DNA of 64,000 nucleotides from Thecamonas trahens ATCC 50062 (GCF_000142905.1 NW_013657670.1:370462-434461), one strand, 5' to 3'; numbered from the stretch's first letter, positions 1 to 9,550 are shown. Notes: generated by a model not told the origin, from the sequence alone. Numbers and translations: made by a program.

Positions 1-438
1 GGGGGGGGGGGGGGGTGGGGGTGGGGTGGGTGGGTGGGGAAGCTGTGGGTAAGTGTGGTTGAGTTGGGTGGGAGGGTGTTGGCGAGGGAGGGGCAGAGTA
101 CTTTGATGCACACAGATACGCCGCCAGTTGGCTTCGTCACGCAGAACGAACACCATAGTCATCTGCTACTGCAGCTTGCCGTCAAACAACTTGCACTTTG
201 GTGGACCCATCCACTGCGTCTCCTGCTGGATCACGCCCACTTTTGCGTTCTGCGTTGGCGCGCTGCTGGTCTGCTTCTCACCGCTCGCGACACGCCGCCA
301 TCTCGGCTTCAGGTACACCGCCCGCGATCAGACTCGGAATCATGCCTTGCCATGCCCAGGGTACCGTCCAAACACAGTCGATGGTCGGTGGGAGTGGGCT
401 CGGTGGAAAGTCTCGGTTTGTTTACGCCTGCTGCTCCG
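1..438. other. Window-edge region, no gene recognised
   Basis: The first ~45 bases are almost pure G and T-interrupted G. The remainder is ordinary mixed sequence downstream of the minus-strand gene at 439-1038. Open frames here have no ATG context or recognisable domain. Nothing further can be supported. Confidence 0.5.
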
Positions 439-1038
439 TCAGAGGGAAGAGTGGTTGCACGGGCGAGTGAAGATGTCGGACGCAGGCTCGCCGACAACCA
501 CGTCGGTCATCGAGTACGTCTCGGTAGCACCAAGAGCGGAGATCCAGGTGAGGGCGACGGGTGCGCCGCCGGCCTGCAGATCGACGTCCATGGCGACGGT
601 CGATCCCGCCGGCCAGGTGTAGTTGTAGCGAGCATAGCCATCGGGAGTGGTGCCCGAGTAGGCCATGAGCGACGGAGCAGTGTCCGCAAACGTGACGGTC
701 GTGAAACCCAGAGGGCCCGGGTACGTTACCGGCGCCTTGTCGCAGTAGCAATTGTCAGCCGGAAGGCCAAAGCAGGTGATGTACATGCCCGATGGCTTGG
801 CACGCTGCGCCTGAGCAATGTTGATCCTTCCCTTGCCAAACTGCTGAAACGTGGCTCCGACCCGGTCAGACGTCGCCCATGTGTACGTCGACGTCCACTT
901 GGACATGGTCTGGGTCACAGTCCCGCTCCATGCCGACGCCACCGCATCAGCCAGATTCTGCGGCGGCTCGCCTCCGGCACCGGCCACAGCCACAGCCAGC
1001 AGAGCAACCGCCACAAAGCTCACAACATGCGCCATCAT
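439..1038 (-). CDS. Secreted protein of unknown function
   Basis: A single-exon frame of 199 residues that starts at tandem ATGs (1036-1038 and 1033-1035). The first ~22 residues are a clear signal peptide: a hydrophobic AVALLAVAVAGA core ending near a small-residue cleavage site. The mature part has four cysteines, three of them clustered (CFGLPADNCYCDK, about residues 92-104), and many Thr/Ser/Gly, suggesting a small secreted beta-rich, disulphide-bonded domain. I do not recognise the family; an ependymin-like fold crossed my mind but no diagnostic motif supports it. It reads away from the CFAP119-like gene, so the two share the upstream region. Confidence 0.65.
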   Translation of the reverse strand: MMAHVVSFVAVALLAVAVAGAGGEPPQNLADAVASAWSGTVTQTMSKWTSTYTWATSDRVGATFQQFGKGRINIAQAQRAKPSGMYITCFGLPADNCYCDKAPVTYPGPLGFTTVTFADTAPSLMAYSGTTPDGYARYNYTWPAGSTVAMDVDLQAGGAPVALTWISALGATETYSMTDVVVGEPASDIFTRPCNHSSL

Positions 1039-1344
1039 TGGTTTGGGAGAGGGGGAGATAGTGCAGTGTTACCCAAAGTTTGGCGTCGTTGGTTCTGTCC
1101 GTGGCTGTGGCTCCAGCTCGTGCACTACGCCGACTCGCCCTGCCACGCCATCTCGCATGTGTCATCTCATCGTTCACCGACTGCCTGCGAGGGCAATCAC
1201 TGCCACCCATACGGATAAAAAGCCCCCCTCCCCCCCCCTCCCTCCACCTCACTACCTTCCTTTCCTCCGTACGTATCTCCTCCTCTCTTGCACCATCGTC
1301 ACTCATTTTCACCCAGATCGTCCCCTACCCCCCCCCCCCCACCC

Positions 1345-1866
1345 CCAGCCCCCCCCCCCTCCCTCGCCACTGATCAGGCCGAGCCGTTTGCCTCCCCTCC
1401 CCCCCCTTCACCACTTTACCCTCTGCCCACACACTGCTCTGCTTAAAGAGCTAGAGACAGACAAGGCGAGCAGTAGCGATAGGTGGATGGGCATGGAGCG
1501 AGGTGAGGCACGCCGGTATCTCTGGCGGGAGCTGTCGCCGCTGGACTTGCAGGCGCTGGGGCGGGCGCCGGTGGTCGACGCTCTCCACTTGGCCGCAACT
1601 GTAACAAATTCGTCCCCAGCCCCCCCCCCTCCCTCGCCACTGATCAGGCCGACGCCGTTTGCCTCCCCTCCCCCCCCCCTTCACCACTTTACCCTCTGCC
1701 CACACACTGCTCTGCTTAAAGAGCTAGAGACAGACAAGGCGAGCAGTAGCGATAGGTGGATGGGCATGGAGCGAGGTGAGGCACGCCGGTATCTCTGGCG
1801 GGAGCTGTCGCCGCTGGACTTGCAGGCGCTGGGGCGGGCGCCGGTGGTCGACGCTCTCCACTTGGC
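1345..1866 (+). repeat. Tandem duplication of a ~250 bp 5' gene segment
   Basis: Copy A (1345-1593, 249 bp) and copy B (1615-1866, 252 bp) are nearly identical. The visible differences are GAGCCG versus GACGCCG and a C-run two bases longer in copy B. Each copy holds a pyrimidine-rich leader, an ATG (1487 and 1760) and the first ~36 codons of the downstream gene. The ATGs are 273 bp (91 codons) apart, so the reading frame stays open across both copies. Only ~21 unique bases separate them. Confidence 0.9.
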
Positions 1867-2827
1867 GGGCATGCTCCGTATTCCGACCAAGAAGGCCCTG
1901 ACAGACTCGTGGACGGCCGCCACGCTGGAGTATCTGGCCTCGGTCCTGGTCTTTGCCCGCGAGGAGCAGCTGACTGCTCCCCAGACCTCGGTCGTCTTTG
2001 CTCTCGTCCGTGAGCTGCATTCTCGCGCCACCCGCGATGCCGCCCCGCTCGCTGATGTGGTTGCTCTGGCCAAGTCCGTCCTCGCTGCGCACGCGCGCAG
2101 GGCGCCCGGTCTGCCAACTACTCCCGCTACACCTGATGCTGCTATTTCGGACGATGACGCTGTCGACGGCGACGACGCGAGTGACGCCAATGACGGGAAC
2201 GCCCCCGCTGCCGCGGAGCTGTTCTCCCTGTCCGAGATCAAGAACATCATGGCGTTCCTCTCGTCGACGCTCTTTCAGCACTACAAGCTGTTCCAGTTGG
2301 CAGCTAGCACGCCGCAGCCACAAGTCATCACATCCGAGGATGTGCTCGTCGAAGTCCCGGCCCGTCCTCCGCCGCTCGCCGACGCCGTACTTCGCGACGA
2401 GTTTGTCAAGTCGCAGGCCCGCAAGCTCGAGGATCTCAACACAATGGTCGAAGCCGCATCTCGTGGCCAAGCTCTTCAGGCCCAGCTGGAGAGCTATCTC
2501 GAGAAAGCGCGCCCGCTTCTTGCTGCGCTCACCGTCTCACACTCGACCGCCCAGCTGCAGGCTCTGCTCGAGGCCAACGTCGCCGAGTTCTGCGCGCTGT
2601 ACAAGGCTGGCGTCTCCGAGGCCATGGCGGCCCGCGAGGCGGCTCTGCTGGCCAAGCTTGCCGAGCTTCCGGTTGCTGCTCCATCGCATCGCTCGCACAA
2701 GTCGTCGCGCGCTATGTCGCCCACTCCTGGCGCGGCTGCTGCCGCCGCTGCCGCCACCGCCGATGATGCCGCGCCAACCAAGGACCGCAAGTCGTCGTCC
2801 AAGCGCAAGAACAAGTCTCGGCAATGA
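1760..2827 (+). CDS. CFAP119: CFAP119/CCDC189 (C1a-32)-like central-apparatus protein
   Basis: Starting at the ATG of the second repeat copy gives 355 residues. Family-like signatures are: an N-terminal 'WRELSPLDLQ..' helix; a 'LEYLASVLVFAREEQLTAPQTS' segment around residues 50-70; and 'FSLSEIKNIMAFLSSTLFQHYKLFQ' around 155-180, which resembles the DUF4464 region of CFAP119/CCDC189, a subunit of the C1a projection of the ciliary central pair. The C-terminus is coiled coil followed by an Ala-rich and then Lys/Ser-rich tail. The frame is also open from an equivalent ATG at 1487 in the duplicated copy, so an N-terminally longer product with a repeated segment is possible. The assignment rests on remembered family motifs. 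It converges on the next gene with 45 bp between stops. Confidence 0.55.
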   Translation: MGMERGEARRYLWRELSPLDLQALGRAPVVDALHLAGMLRIPTKKALTDSWTAATLEYLASVLVFAREEQLTAPQTSVVFALVRELHSRATRDAAPLADVVALAKSVLAAHARRAPGLPTTPATPDAAISDDDAVDGDDASDANDGNAPAAAELFSLSEIKNIMAFLSSTLFQHYKLFQLAASTPQPQVITSEDVLVEVPARPPPLADAVLRDEFVKSQARKLEDLNTMVEAASRGQALQAQLESYLEKARPLLAALTVSHSTAQLQALLEANVAEFCALYKAGVSEAMAAREAALLAKLAELPVAAPSHRSHKSSRAMSPTPGAAAAAAAATADDAAPTKDRKSSSKRKNKSRQ

Positions 2828-2872
2828 ACACACACATCCGAACTGACAGCCTATTCTAATTCTCGAGCACCT

Positions 2873-3879
2873 TTACTCGCAATCAAGCCCGGTCTCGGTC
2901 AGCAGCGCCTCGTGTCCGGCGAGCGCTGCGTCTACGGCAGTCGTCACCGACGAGCCCGCACTTGGCGCGAGGCTCGTATCCACGAGCGTGGCATGACACG
3001 CGCCCCCCGCATGCCGATGTGAGCTTGGACGGAGTCCACTCCCGCCGAGCGTGGCTGAGCCTGGCGTGCGCGGGAGCGCAATGACGTCGACAGTAGTGAG
3101 GGGCTCCTGCACAGGCTCGGCGCTGAGCATCGAATTCGCGCCCGTTCCGGCAAGCAACTCCAGCGCGGGGTCGTCCTCGGGTGCATCCGACGATTTGAGC
3201 TCGAGCGATGTTCGGGTCACGGTTCCAACCACTCGCAGCGAGTACACACCGGTGTCCAGCGTGCGATCAAACAACTGGGCAAGAGGCTGTTCGTCCAATG
3301 TGTGGTACTGGACCGACGGCGAGGCGAGGAGCATGCTCTCGACGATGATGCCGCCGTAGTATGATGCCGCGTTGTCGTCCATGAGACGAGCAACCAGAGC
3401 CTGAACCGGCGACTTGCACAGCGCAAGCAACAGCAGGCGGAGGAGGACTGGGCCATGGGCGTGGATGAGGCCGGCGGCCCGGTCCTCGGCGTCTGCGCTG
3501 GAAGACCGTGCCTCGGTCACCTCGACCGTCCACCGCTCAAGCAAGAGACGTCCGGCGGCATCCGTCACAGGATCAGGTTCACCACGCACGTCTGCAACCA
3601 GATACACTTCGGGCGCAGTGATGCCTGCGGCGCAGGCCGCGTACACCTCGATGGCAAAGGATGTAACGGTGGTGGCAGGCGTGCTCACAGTCGACAGCGG
3701 CAGCACTGGGCTTGCTGCCCCTACTGCTGCGGCCTGGATGCCGAGGCTGTCGCTGGATGCAAGTCCACGATGCGGTGACTGCGGTGGGCCAGGCACGCAC
3801 GGTGGCGGCGGTATCCGGTTGTGGCCACCGCCCGCGCGTCTTGAATGGTCTGTGCCACCGAGGCCATGAGCACCTCCAT
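2873..3879 (-). CDS. Possible ATG13-like HORMA-domain protein
   Basis: Proposed two-exon gene. Exon 1 is 3879-3801 (ATG in 'CCATGATG' context on the complement). The intron is 3800-3724 (77 nt, GTGCGT...GCAG, phase 1) and exon 2 is 3723-2873, giving 309 residues in one frame. The pattern 'LLLERWTVEV', then a hydrophobic helix 'VLLRLLLLALCKSPVQALVARL', then 'YSLRVVGTVTRTSL' follows the order seen in the HORMA domain of ATG13 (E-x-W, 'LLKSLL..TPAY', 'VRVGTVGTPVG'). ATG13 is the regulatory subunit of the autophagy-initiating ATG1/ULK complex. The C-terminal third is low complexity and resembles nothing I know. Gene existence is fairly likely; the family call is tentative. Confidence 0.4.
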
Positions 3880-4212
3880 GATGCCGGAGAGGGAGAGAAC
3901 AGAGAGAGAGAGAGAGAGATAATGTGGTGGTTGTGGTTGTGGTGAGAGACTGGTGTGCGTTGTGTGCACTGTGTGTGTGTGTGTGGCGTGTGTTGTGTGT
4001 CGTGGTGGCCAGGGCAAGTGTTCCATCGTCTCGCCCCCTGGTCACCTCCTGCTCCACATGCCTTCCACCAATTCCTTTGCTCCGGCTCGTAGGGCCAATA
4101 GTGTGACGTGACACCCAGCTGTCCGATCAAGCCCAAGCGCCATGGGTCATCCGGTTAGACTCATTGAGCCATGATCAAATGAATCGGCTACCGCTGATGA
4201 GGGGCTTGGCGG
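3880..4212. repeat. Intergenic region with AG and GT microsatellites
   Basis: Upstream of both the minus-strand gene ending at 3879 and the plus-strand gene from 4213. It holds an (AG)n run at about 3899-3918 and interrupted GT-rich sequence at about 3922-4010 with a pure (GT)n stretch near 3979. No coding signal. By position it should contain both promoters. Confidence 0.6.
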
Positions 4213-4968
4213 ATGCCTGCGGCGACGCTGTGGTCTGACCTGGTCACGGTCGGTCGCCACCTCGCGAGACACCTCACTATGGCAAGCCTGGGCCCAGTGG
4301 AGGCTGTGGTCTTTGACGTGGGCGGAGTGCTGACGGCGTCGCCGCTGCCAGCCATCGCAAGGTATGCAGCCGAGCTTGGCGTGCCAGCCCGCGAGCTTGC
4401 GATGACTCTGGCTGGCTCGACAGCCTTTGCTCTGCTCGAGTGCGGGCTGATCGATGTAGACGAGGCGTGCGCTCGGCTGGATCGCGAGGTGCAGCTGCGG
4501 CTGGGTACCGAGGCTGCAGCTGGTTTTGCTGCGGCTGACATGTTTGCCGTCCTCCGCAACGCGCTCCGCCCGCGGCCCGAGGTGCTCCAGCTGGTGGCGG
4601 AGATCGCCGGCGCCGGGCTAGCCATCGGCATCCTCACCAACAACTGGAAGGGCGCCGAGCCGCCGCGTGAGCTTCGCGACCTGGTCCCCCGCGCTGTTGT
4701 TGTCGAGTCGCGGCTGGAGGCGATGCGCAAGCCCGGGCCGGCCATCTTTGCACGCATGCTCGACCGGCTCGGCGTGGCACCGGGTGCGGTCGTCTTTCTG
4801 GACGACATCGGGGCCAATGTCAAGACGGCGCGGTTGCTGGGCATGCACACGATCAAGGTGCCAGCGTCTGAGGAGGTGTACGGTGAGGCGTTTGATGAAC
4901 TGGCTCTGGTGCTGCGCGAGCGCAACGGGCTCAACATAGCACTGGGGCAGGTGCGGTCCAAGCTGTGA
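4213..4968 (+). CDS. HAD-family hydrolase, ACAD10/EPHX2 N-domain type
   Basis: 251 residues from the first in-frame ATG; a second ATG at 4279 ('MASLGP') would remove 22 residues that could be a mitochondrial leader. HAD motif I is FDVGGVL, which keeps the nucleophile Asp but has Gly where classical HAD phosphatases have the second Asp. Motif II is LTNN, the motif III Lys sits in 'RKPGPAIF', and motif IV is 'FLDDIGANVKTARLLGM'. The continuation 'HTIKV' is typical of the HAD domain found in ACAD10 and soluble epoxide hydrolase. The family acts on phosphate esters; the substrate is unknown. It ends 12 bp from the stop of the convergent gene. An ACAD10/11-type dehydrogenase lies at 62150-63361. 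Confidence 0.8.
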   Translation: MPAATLWSDLVTVGRHLARHLTMASLGPVEAVVFDVGGVLTASPLPAIARYAAELGVPARELAMTLAGSTAFALLECGLIDVDEACARLDREVQLRLGTEAAAGFAAADMFAVLRNALRPRPEVLQLVAEIAGAGLAIGILTNNWKGAEPPRELRDLVPRAVVVESRLEAMRKPGPAIFARMLDRLGVAPGAVVFLDDIGANVKTARLLGMHTIKVPASEEVYGEAFDELALVLRERNGLNIALGQVRSKL

Positions 4969-4980
4969 AGAGGCGGCGCG

Positions 4981-6498
4981 TTAGGCCCAAAGGCCCGGAT
5001 CAAAGCCGTGGTTGGTGCGCGGACGGGAGCCATCGATGAACAGCCCAGTGTTGGTTCGCAGCATGCCGTTGAGCACGGCCTTGCCCTTTGATGAGATGCG
5101 ATTGCGCTCGAGGCGGAGCGAGACCAGCGAGGTGTTGGTCTTGAGCGACTCGGCGAGGTAGCGAGCACCGACGTCGGTGATGGCGTTGAGCGAGAGGTCG
5201 AGGGTGGTGAGGGTGGCGTTCGCCTCGAGGGCGCGGGCAAGTTCGCGGACGCCGGCGTCGCCGATGGCGTTGTTGCGGAGGTTGAGCCGGACCAGGACGT
5301 CGTTGGCGGCGAGACCCTCGCCGAGAGCGGCGGCGCCCTCGTCGGCGATACCAGTGCCGGGCATGTTGAGCGTCGTCACGCACTCGTTGACCGAGAGCGC
5401 CTGGCCGAGGACCGTGCCGGCTGCCGGGCCGATGAGGTTGCCGGAGAGGTCGACGGTGTGGACGCGCGGGTTAGTTTTGAGCGCCTCGGCAATGGCGGAC
5501 CCGCCGTCACTCTCGAGGTGCTTGCCCTGCAGTAGGACATGAGTAAAAATGTACTCGGTGTCGAGGTTCGGGTAGCCGACGCGGTCAAAGGTCTTCTTGT
5601 GTCCCTCACCGAGCATAAGAATCTGGGTGTAGTTCTCGCGGTTGAGCGTAATGAGCTCGCACTTGGTGCGAGCGGTACATGTTGCGTTTCGTCGTGCATC
5701 TTTTTGCTGCAGCGCCTGCTCACCAAAGTCCTGTCCAGGCACCATGTGGGTCACCGGGTCGCGCCCGGCCGCCGACACGTAGATGTCAACCGTTCCCGAG
5801 AGAATCATGTAGAACTTGTCGCCGGTCTCGCCTTCGCGAATGATGGGCGAGCCTGGCGCGTGGACCTCGTAACCGACCATCCGGCACATCTCACGCCGGA
5901 TGTACTCGGACTTGGCCTTGAGCACACGCTGCTCGCAGAGGACCTGGTAGATGATATCAGCATCGTCCTCGGTCCGTTCCTGAGGCGCCTTTTGCAACGC
6001 CATCTGCAGCCGGCCCGAGTCGCTGCTCGCACCGCCACCACCGCCAAACACACCACCACTAGCGGCTGGCTTGTCCTCGTCCTTGCCCTTCTCGCTGTGG
6101 GTTTCACCCGCCGACACCTGGGTCTGATCTGGAGCCGGCACCGGCGCGGGAGCCTCATCCAAGTCCGAGTCCGAGTCCAACAGTGCCTGTAGGCGAGCAG
6201 CAGTGGCGGCTCTAGCAACTTCACCATCGTCGAGCTCTCCACTTCCAGCGACTGTTGTAACTGGAAGCGCAGGAGCGTCGTCCGAGTCGGAATCGGCTAG
6301 AGCCTGCAGACGGGCAGCGGTGGCAGCTCTGGCGGCGTCTGCGGCTTCTTGCTCCGACTGCTCGCTCTCTGCCCCCGACTGGTGGCTATCGACCTCAGCT
6401 TCGGGCTCATCGTGGTCCGAGCTGCTGCTCTCTGCCTCGTGGGCCTTGGCAGCTTCCGCCATGGCCCTTGCCTGTGCCCGTGTCACCCTCCGCGACAT
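4981..6498 (-). CDS. Cyclic-nucleotide-binding domain plus leucine-rich-repeat protein
   Basis: 505 residues from the ATG at 6498 ('MSRRVTRAQ'). Residues ~20-130 are acidic and Ser-rich and include two copies of 'RAATAARLQAL' each followed by DSDSD. A cyclic nucleotide-binding fold spans about 175-305: 'PIIREGE', then a phosphate-binding cassette with 'DFGEQAL' and 'RRNAT'. About 326-495 are RNI-type leucine-rich repeats ('LTTLDLSLNAITDVGARYLAESL' and relatives, ~28 residues each, at least five). The protein probably senses cAMP or cGMP through the CNBD and binds a partner through the LRRs. There is no kinase or channel domain. Its 5' region is GT-rich and shared with divergent IFT43. Confidence 0.8.
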   Translation of the reverse strand: MSRRVTRAQARAMAEAAKAHEAESSSSDHDEPEAEVDSHQSGAESEQSEQEAADAARAATAARLQALADSDSDDAPALPVTTVAGSGELDDGEVARAATAARLQALLDSDSDLDEAPAPVPAPDQTQVSAGETHSEKGKDEDKPAASGGVFGGGGGASSDSGRLQMALQKAPQERTEDDADIIYQVLCEQRVLKAKSEYIRREMCRMVGYEVHAPGSPIIREGETGDKFYMILSGTVDIYVSAAGRDPVTHMVPGQDFGEQALQQKDARRNATCTARTKCELITLNRENYTQILMLGEGHKKTFDRVGYPNLDTEYIFTHVLLQGKHLESDGGSAIAEALKTNPRVHTVDLSGNLIGPAAGTVLGQALSVNECVTTLNMPGTGIADEGAAALGEGLAANDVLVRLNLRNNAIGDAGVRELARALEANATLTTLDLSLNAITDVGARYLAESLKTNTSLVSLRLERNRISSKGKAVLNGMLRTNTGLFIDGSRPRTNHGFDPGLWA

Positions 6499-6774
6499 GA
6501 CGGGCGTATGTCGGGACTGTGTCTGTGTCTCTGTGCGTGTGTGTGTGTGCAAAGGTGGTTGGCCAGGTGGGGTGAAGTGTGACTGCGTCTGTGTCTGTGG
6601 GTGCTGCTATGGGTGTGGGTGTGGGCGTGGGTGTGGTTGTAAACATGGCGAACACAGCCGGCGGGGGAGAGAGCGGGAGGGCGCGGACTCCGGCAAGGGC
6701 CATTGGCCTCACCCTGGAGCTGGACGTCACCTCACCACCTGACTTGCTTCTCGGCCAGACGGGGTTGATTCCAT
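6499..6774. promoter_or_regulatory. Divergent promoter region (CNBD-LRR gene / IFT43)
   Basis: 276 bp separate two divergent start codons. The sequence is TG-rich with (GT)n at about 6537-6549 and a G-T-G-rich stretch at 6580-6640. I see no TATA box. Promoter assignment is by position only. Confidence 0.4.
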
Positions 6775-7514
6775 ATGTCGACGCAGGATAGCATCTTTGC
6801 AGATGCGCCTGCCGGGCCTACAGGCCGGCGTAGAGGCCGCCGTCGCGAGGGTGCCGAGGCGGCAGCGGCGGGGGCGGCGGCTGTTCTTGGCGAGGCTGGC
6901 GGGAAGCGGCCTGGTGCCCCGTCCACGGGCTGGGGGCAGAACGAGCCGCTGCGCAAGCGCGGAAATGTCGATGCCTTGTTTGGCTCGCGGGCTGCGTACG
7001 TGCGGGTGCGGGTGTGGGTGTGGGTGTGGGTGTCGGGGTGGCGGCAGCAGCTCACACGCAGGCGCGGGGCAACAGGAACGAGGACGTGGCGTTTGGGGCT
7101 GCGGTGGAAGAGGAGAGCGTGTCGACGGATGATGGAGTTGCGATTCCGGATCTAGAGGATGTACAGCGGGAGGAGCGGATGGGCGCGCTGGCGCAGGCGC
7201 CGACCATGGCGGCGGCGCCGGTGCAGAGCATCGACGAGCTGGACCTGCATGCCGGCAAGCTCTCGCACGTGGCTATTCCCGACCCGGACCTGGATCTGTC
7301 GCTGCTGACAGACGCACTGATGCCGCTAGAGGCGGTGCAGGATCCGGAAGCGGCGTGGGACTGGGCCTCGCTCTTCCGTCATGTCTCCAACGAGATCTCG
7401 CAAGAAGCAGCGCACAAGGCGGGAGCCGCGGCTCGCGCGGCGGCCAGCACCGATGAAGGCGTATCTGCGCTGGCAGCCGGAACGTCGGACGGCAACATGT
7501 TTGCGCTCGAGTAA
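6775..7514 (+). CDS. IFT43: Intraflagellar transport protein 43 (IFT-A complex)
   Basis: Two exons. Exon 1 begins at ATG 6775. The preferred intron is 6996-7075 (GTACGT...AACAG, phase 2), giving 219 residues; an alternative phase-0 intron 7006-7061 gives 227. The C-terminal half carries the IFT43 signature in order: 'IPDLEDVQ', 'DLDLSLLTDALMP', then 'WDWASLFRHVSNEI', matching the conserved 'IPDLEEVQ..DLKLLTKVL..WDWDRLFTEVSSE' of animal IFT43. The N-terminus is basic and Ala-rich. IFT43 is a peripheral IFT-A subunit needed for retrograde transport in cilia. Its stop is 34 bp from the stop of the convergent Src1/Heh gene. Confidence 0.85.
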
Positions 7515-7548
7515 AAAGGCGTACTTATAGTCTGGCTTTACAGCTGCG

Positions 7549-9550
7549 TCATGACCGATAAGCGTACGAGCGGCGGCGGGCTGAGCCGGCCGATGTACGG
7601 CGGGCCGAGCCGACCTTGACATGTGGCGAGTCAAAGGCAGGCGGGCTCGCCGGTGGGTGGACAGTCGGCGTGCTTGTCGGCGAGTCAGACTCAAAGTTGA
7701 GGTGCCGCCGGTCGACGGTGACCGGCGACTCGATGTAGCCGTGCGGCGGAAGGTCCGACATCCACTCCCACATCATCTCGGTCTCGCCGCGGATCTTACG
7801 CGGCGCCTCGCGAACCGACGGGTTGGAGAGGACCTTGTGGACGGCAAGGCCCCAGATCCGCTCCCACCGCGAGTCCGACAGCTGCTCCGGCGAGAGCAGG
7901 GTGTGCTTGATGTGCGAGCGTGGAACCGAGCCGTTGAAGTCGAACAGCGTGCGCAGGACCGTGTTGTACAGCGCCGCCGCGTCGGCATTGTCCATCGCCG
8001 CCGCCTTGGCCTTCATCCGCCACCACATGATCAACGCGACCAGAATGAGCGCGCCGCTGACCTCATACAGGTATGTTCTGAGTGTCTCCAGCAGATAAGC
8101 CTTGGCCGAGCAGACCAGCGAGTACTGGGCCGAGCCCGGCGCAGCAAAGAAGAGCACTTTTCCGGGATGGGCCGCGACGTCGGACGGGACCCCGTTGTCC
8201 ACTTGGTTCATCATAGCCACGTAGATTCCACTCGTGTTGGTGTACGTCGTGCTGGTAAACTGGCGGGCCGTGTCGTAGAGGAACGTGGGCCACGCAGCGT
8301 CCAGCAGCGGCAAGACCGACGACGGGGCCGAAGCGCGGATTGCATCCTTCAGCTCTTCCTCTTCCCACGCCCGCGAAGCCACTCCCCCACAGAAAAACTC
8401 GCCAGCCCGCGTTGCAATGAGCTTGACGCCAGTGGTAGCAACATATGCCTTGGCCCGGACAAGCTCGGGCACTTCGACACACTTTCCGTCGCGCAACATG
8501 CGGAACTGTCCTGAGCACGTGGCCGCTCCGCCCAAGCATGTGGCGCCGGACGGACAGGGGACACAGCCCGGTGGGGAAGGCGCGTGCGCCGAGTCAATGC
8601 TCGGACCCTTGTCGCAGTACACAACCTTGGGCGCAAAGAACGTCGGGTCGACAACAACAAACGCCACTGCAGCGATCGCCGCAAGGGCAAGCAGGCCACG
8701 GAAGCACATGGCCATGTCCGACGACCGACTATGCGGGGTCGCTGTCGCCGGTGTCGTCGGCGTCACCGGCATTGCCGGCGACACAGCCATCTTGGTGCTC
8801 CGCAGCGGCGTCGTCCCGCCCGACGTGAACCGCGAGTCGGCGATCGGTGACCGGTACGAGTACTTTTTGCCAGAGTACGACTCGTTCTTCCACAGCTACC
8901 GCCCTGGTTCTGCACCGCTGGCGACGGCTGAGGCGAGGGTGACGGCGAGGGTGACGGCGAGGGTGACGGCGAGGGTGATGGGGACGGATCAGGCGAAGGC
9001 TGGGGCGGCGGGGACGGTGAGACCGCGCGGCGGACCCGGTACACCAGATCGCCGATCTTCCCGCTCACCACCGCCATCGACGCCGCAACGGTGTCGGCCA
9101 CCGACGGCGAGCGTGAACGCCGATTGTCGTCGTTCATCTCTTCGTCGTCGTAGCTTTCATAGCCGTCGTTGTCCTCGGTCTCGACGTCGCTCTCGTCGGC
9201 CGGCCCCAGCTTCATCGGCGTGCCCACCACCGAAGCCTCCAGATGGGTATCGACATACCACTGCTCCAGCGCGGCGACCATGTCCTTGTTCTACCCCAGA
9301 GCACATCACATGAGTCCTCACCACCCACTCTCCCTCCTTCCCCTGCCCTCCCTTTGCCCACGACACAGCCTGCGCAGAGTGCGACTTTGGCGCCACAAGT
9401 CGACAGCGGTCAGCGAAGGGGGAGGGGGGTATGGAGTATGGAGCGTACCTTGCCATTAGCACGCAGCTCGCGTTCCTTGCACAGAGCCTGCAACACTTTG
9501 CGCTTAAAGGTGGGGAGCTCTTCTGGGTCGAACTCGGTGAGGCTGCTCAT
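7549..9550 (-). CDS. Src1/Heh/LEM2-type inner nuclear membrane protein
   Basis: Three exons reconstruct one frame: 9550-9449 (34 codons), 9290-9045 (82 codons) and 8895-7549, with introns 9448-9291 (GTACGC...GTAG) and 9044-8896 (GTGTAC...GTAG), all phase 0; 564 residues. Residues 1-45 ('FDPEELPTFKRKVLQAL..', then 'MVAALEQW') look like a helix-extension-helix DNA-binding motif. An acidic Glu/Asp-rich stretch follows, then a transmembrane helix at ~177-200. The lumenal domain has the Cys pattern 'CVPCPSGATC..C' of the Man1-Src1p-C (MSC) family, and a second transmembrane helix lies at ~392-410. The MSC winged-helix region then follows, with an Arg/Ser-rich tail. The family tethers chromatin at the inner nuclear envelope and recruits ESCRT-III. 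The architecture matches yeast Heh1/Heh2 and animal LEM2. Confidence 0.85.
8933..8978 (+). repeat. 12-bp tandem repeat inside an intron
   Basis: About four near-perfect copies of GAGGGTGACGGC on the plus strand, the last ending GATG. They lie in the proposed second intron of the Src1/Heh gene, where the coding strand reads a pyrimidine-rich CCCTCGCCGTCA repeat just upstream of the acceptor. If this segment were translated it would give alternating Ser-Pro and then run out of frame with the next exon. Confidence 0.85.

Noticed and set aside
851-1759. Extension of the CFAP119-like frame upstream to 851
   Set aside because: The frame runs through C-homopolymers and antisense to the secreted gene at 439-1038; openness is due to composition. 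The ATG at 1760 is better supported.
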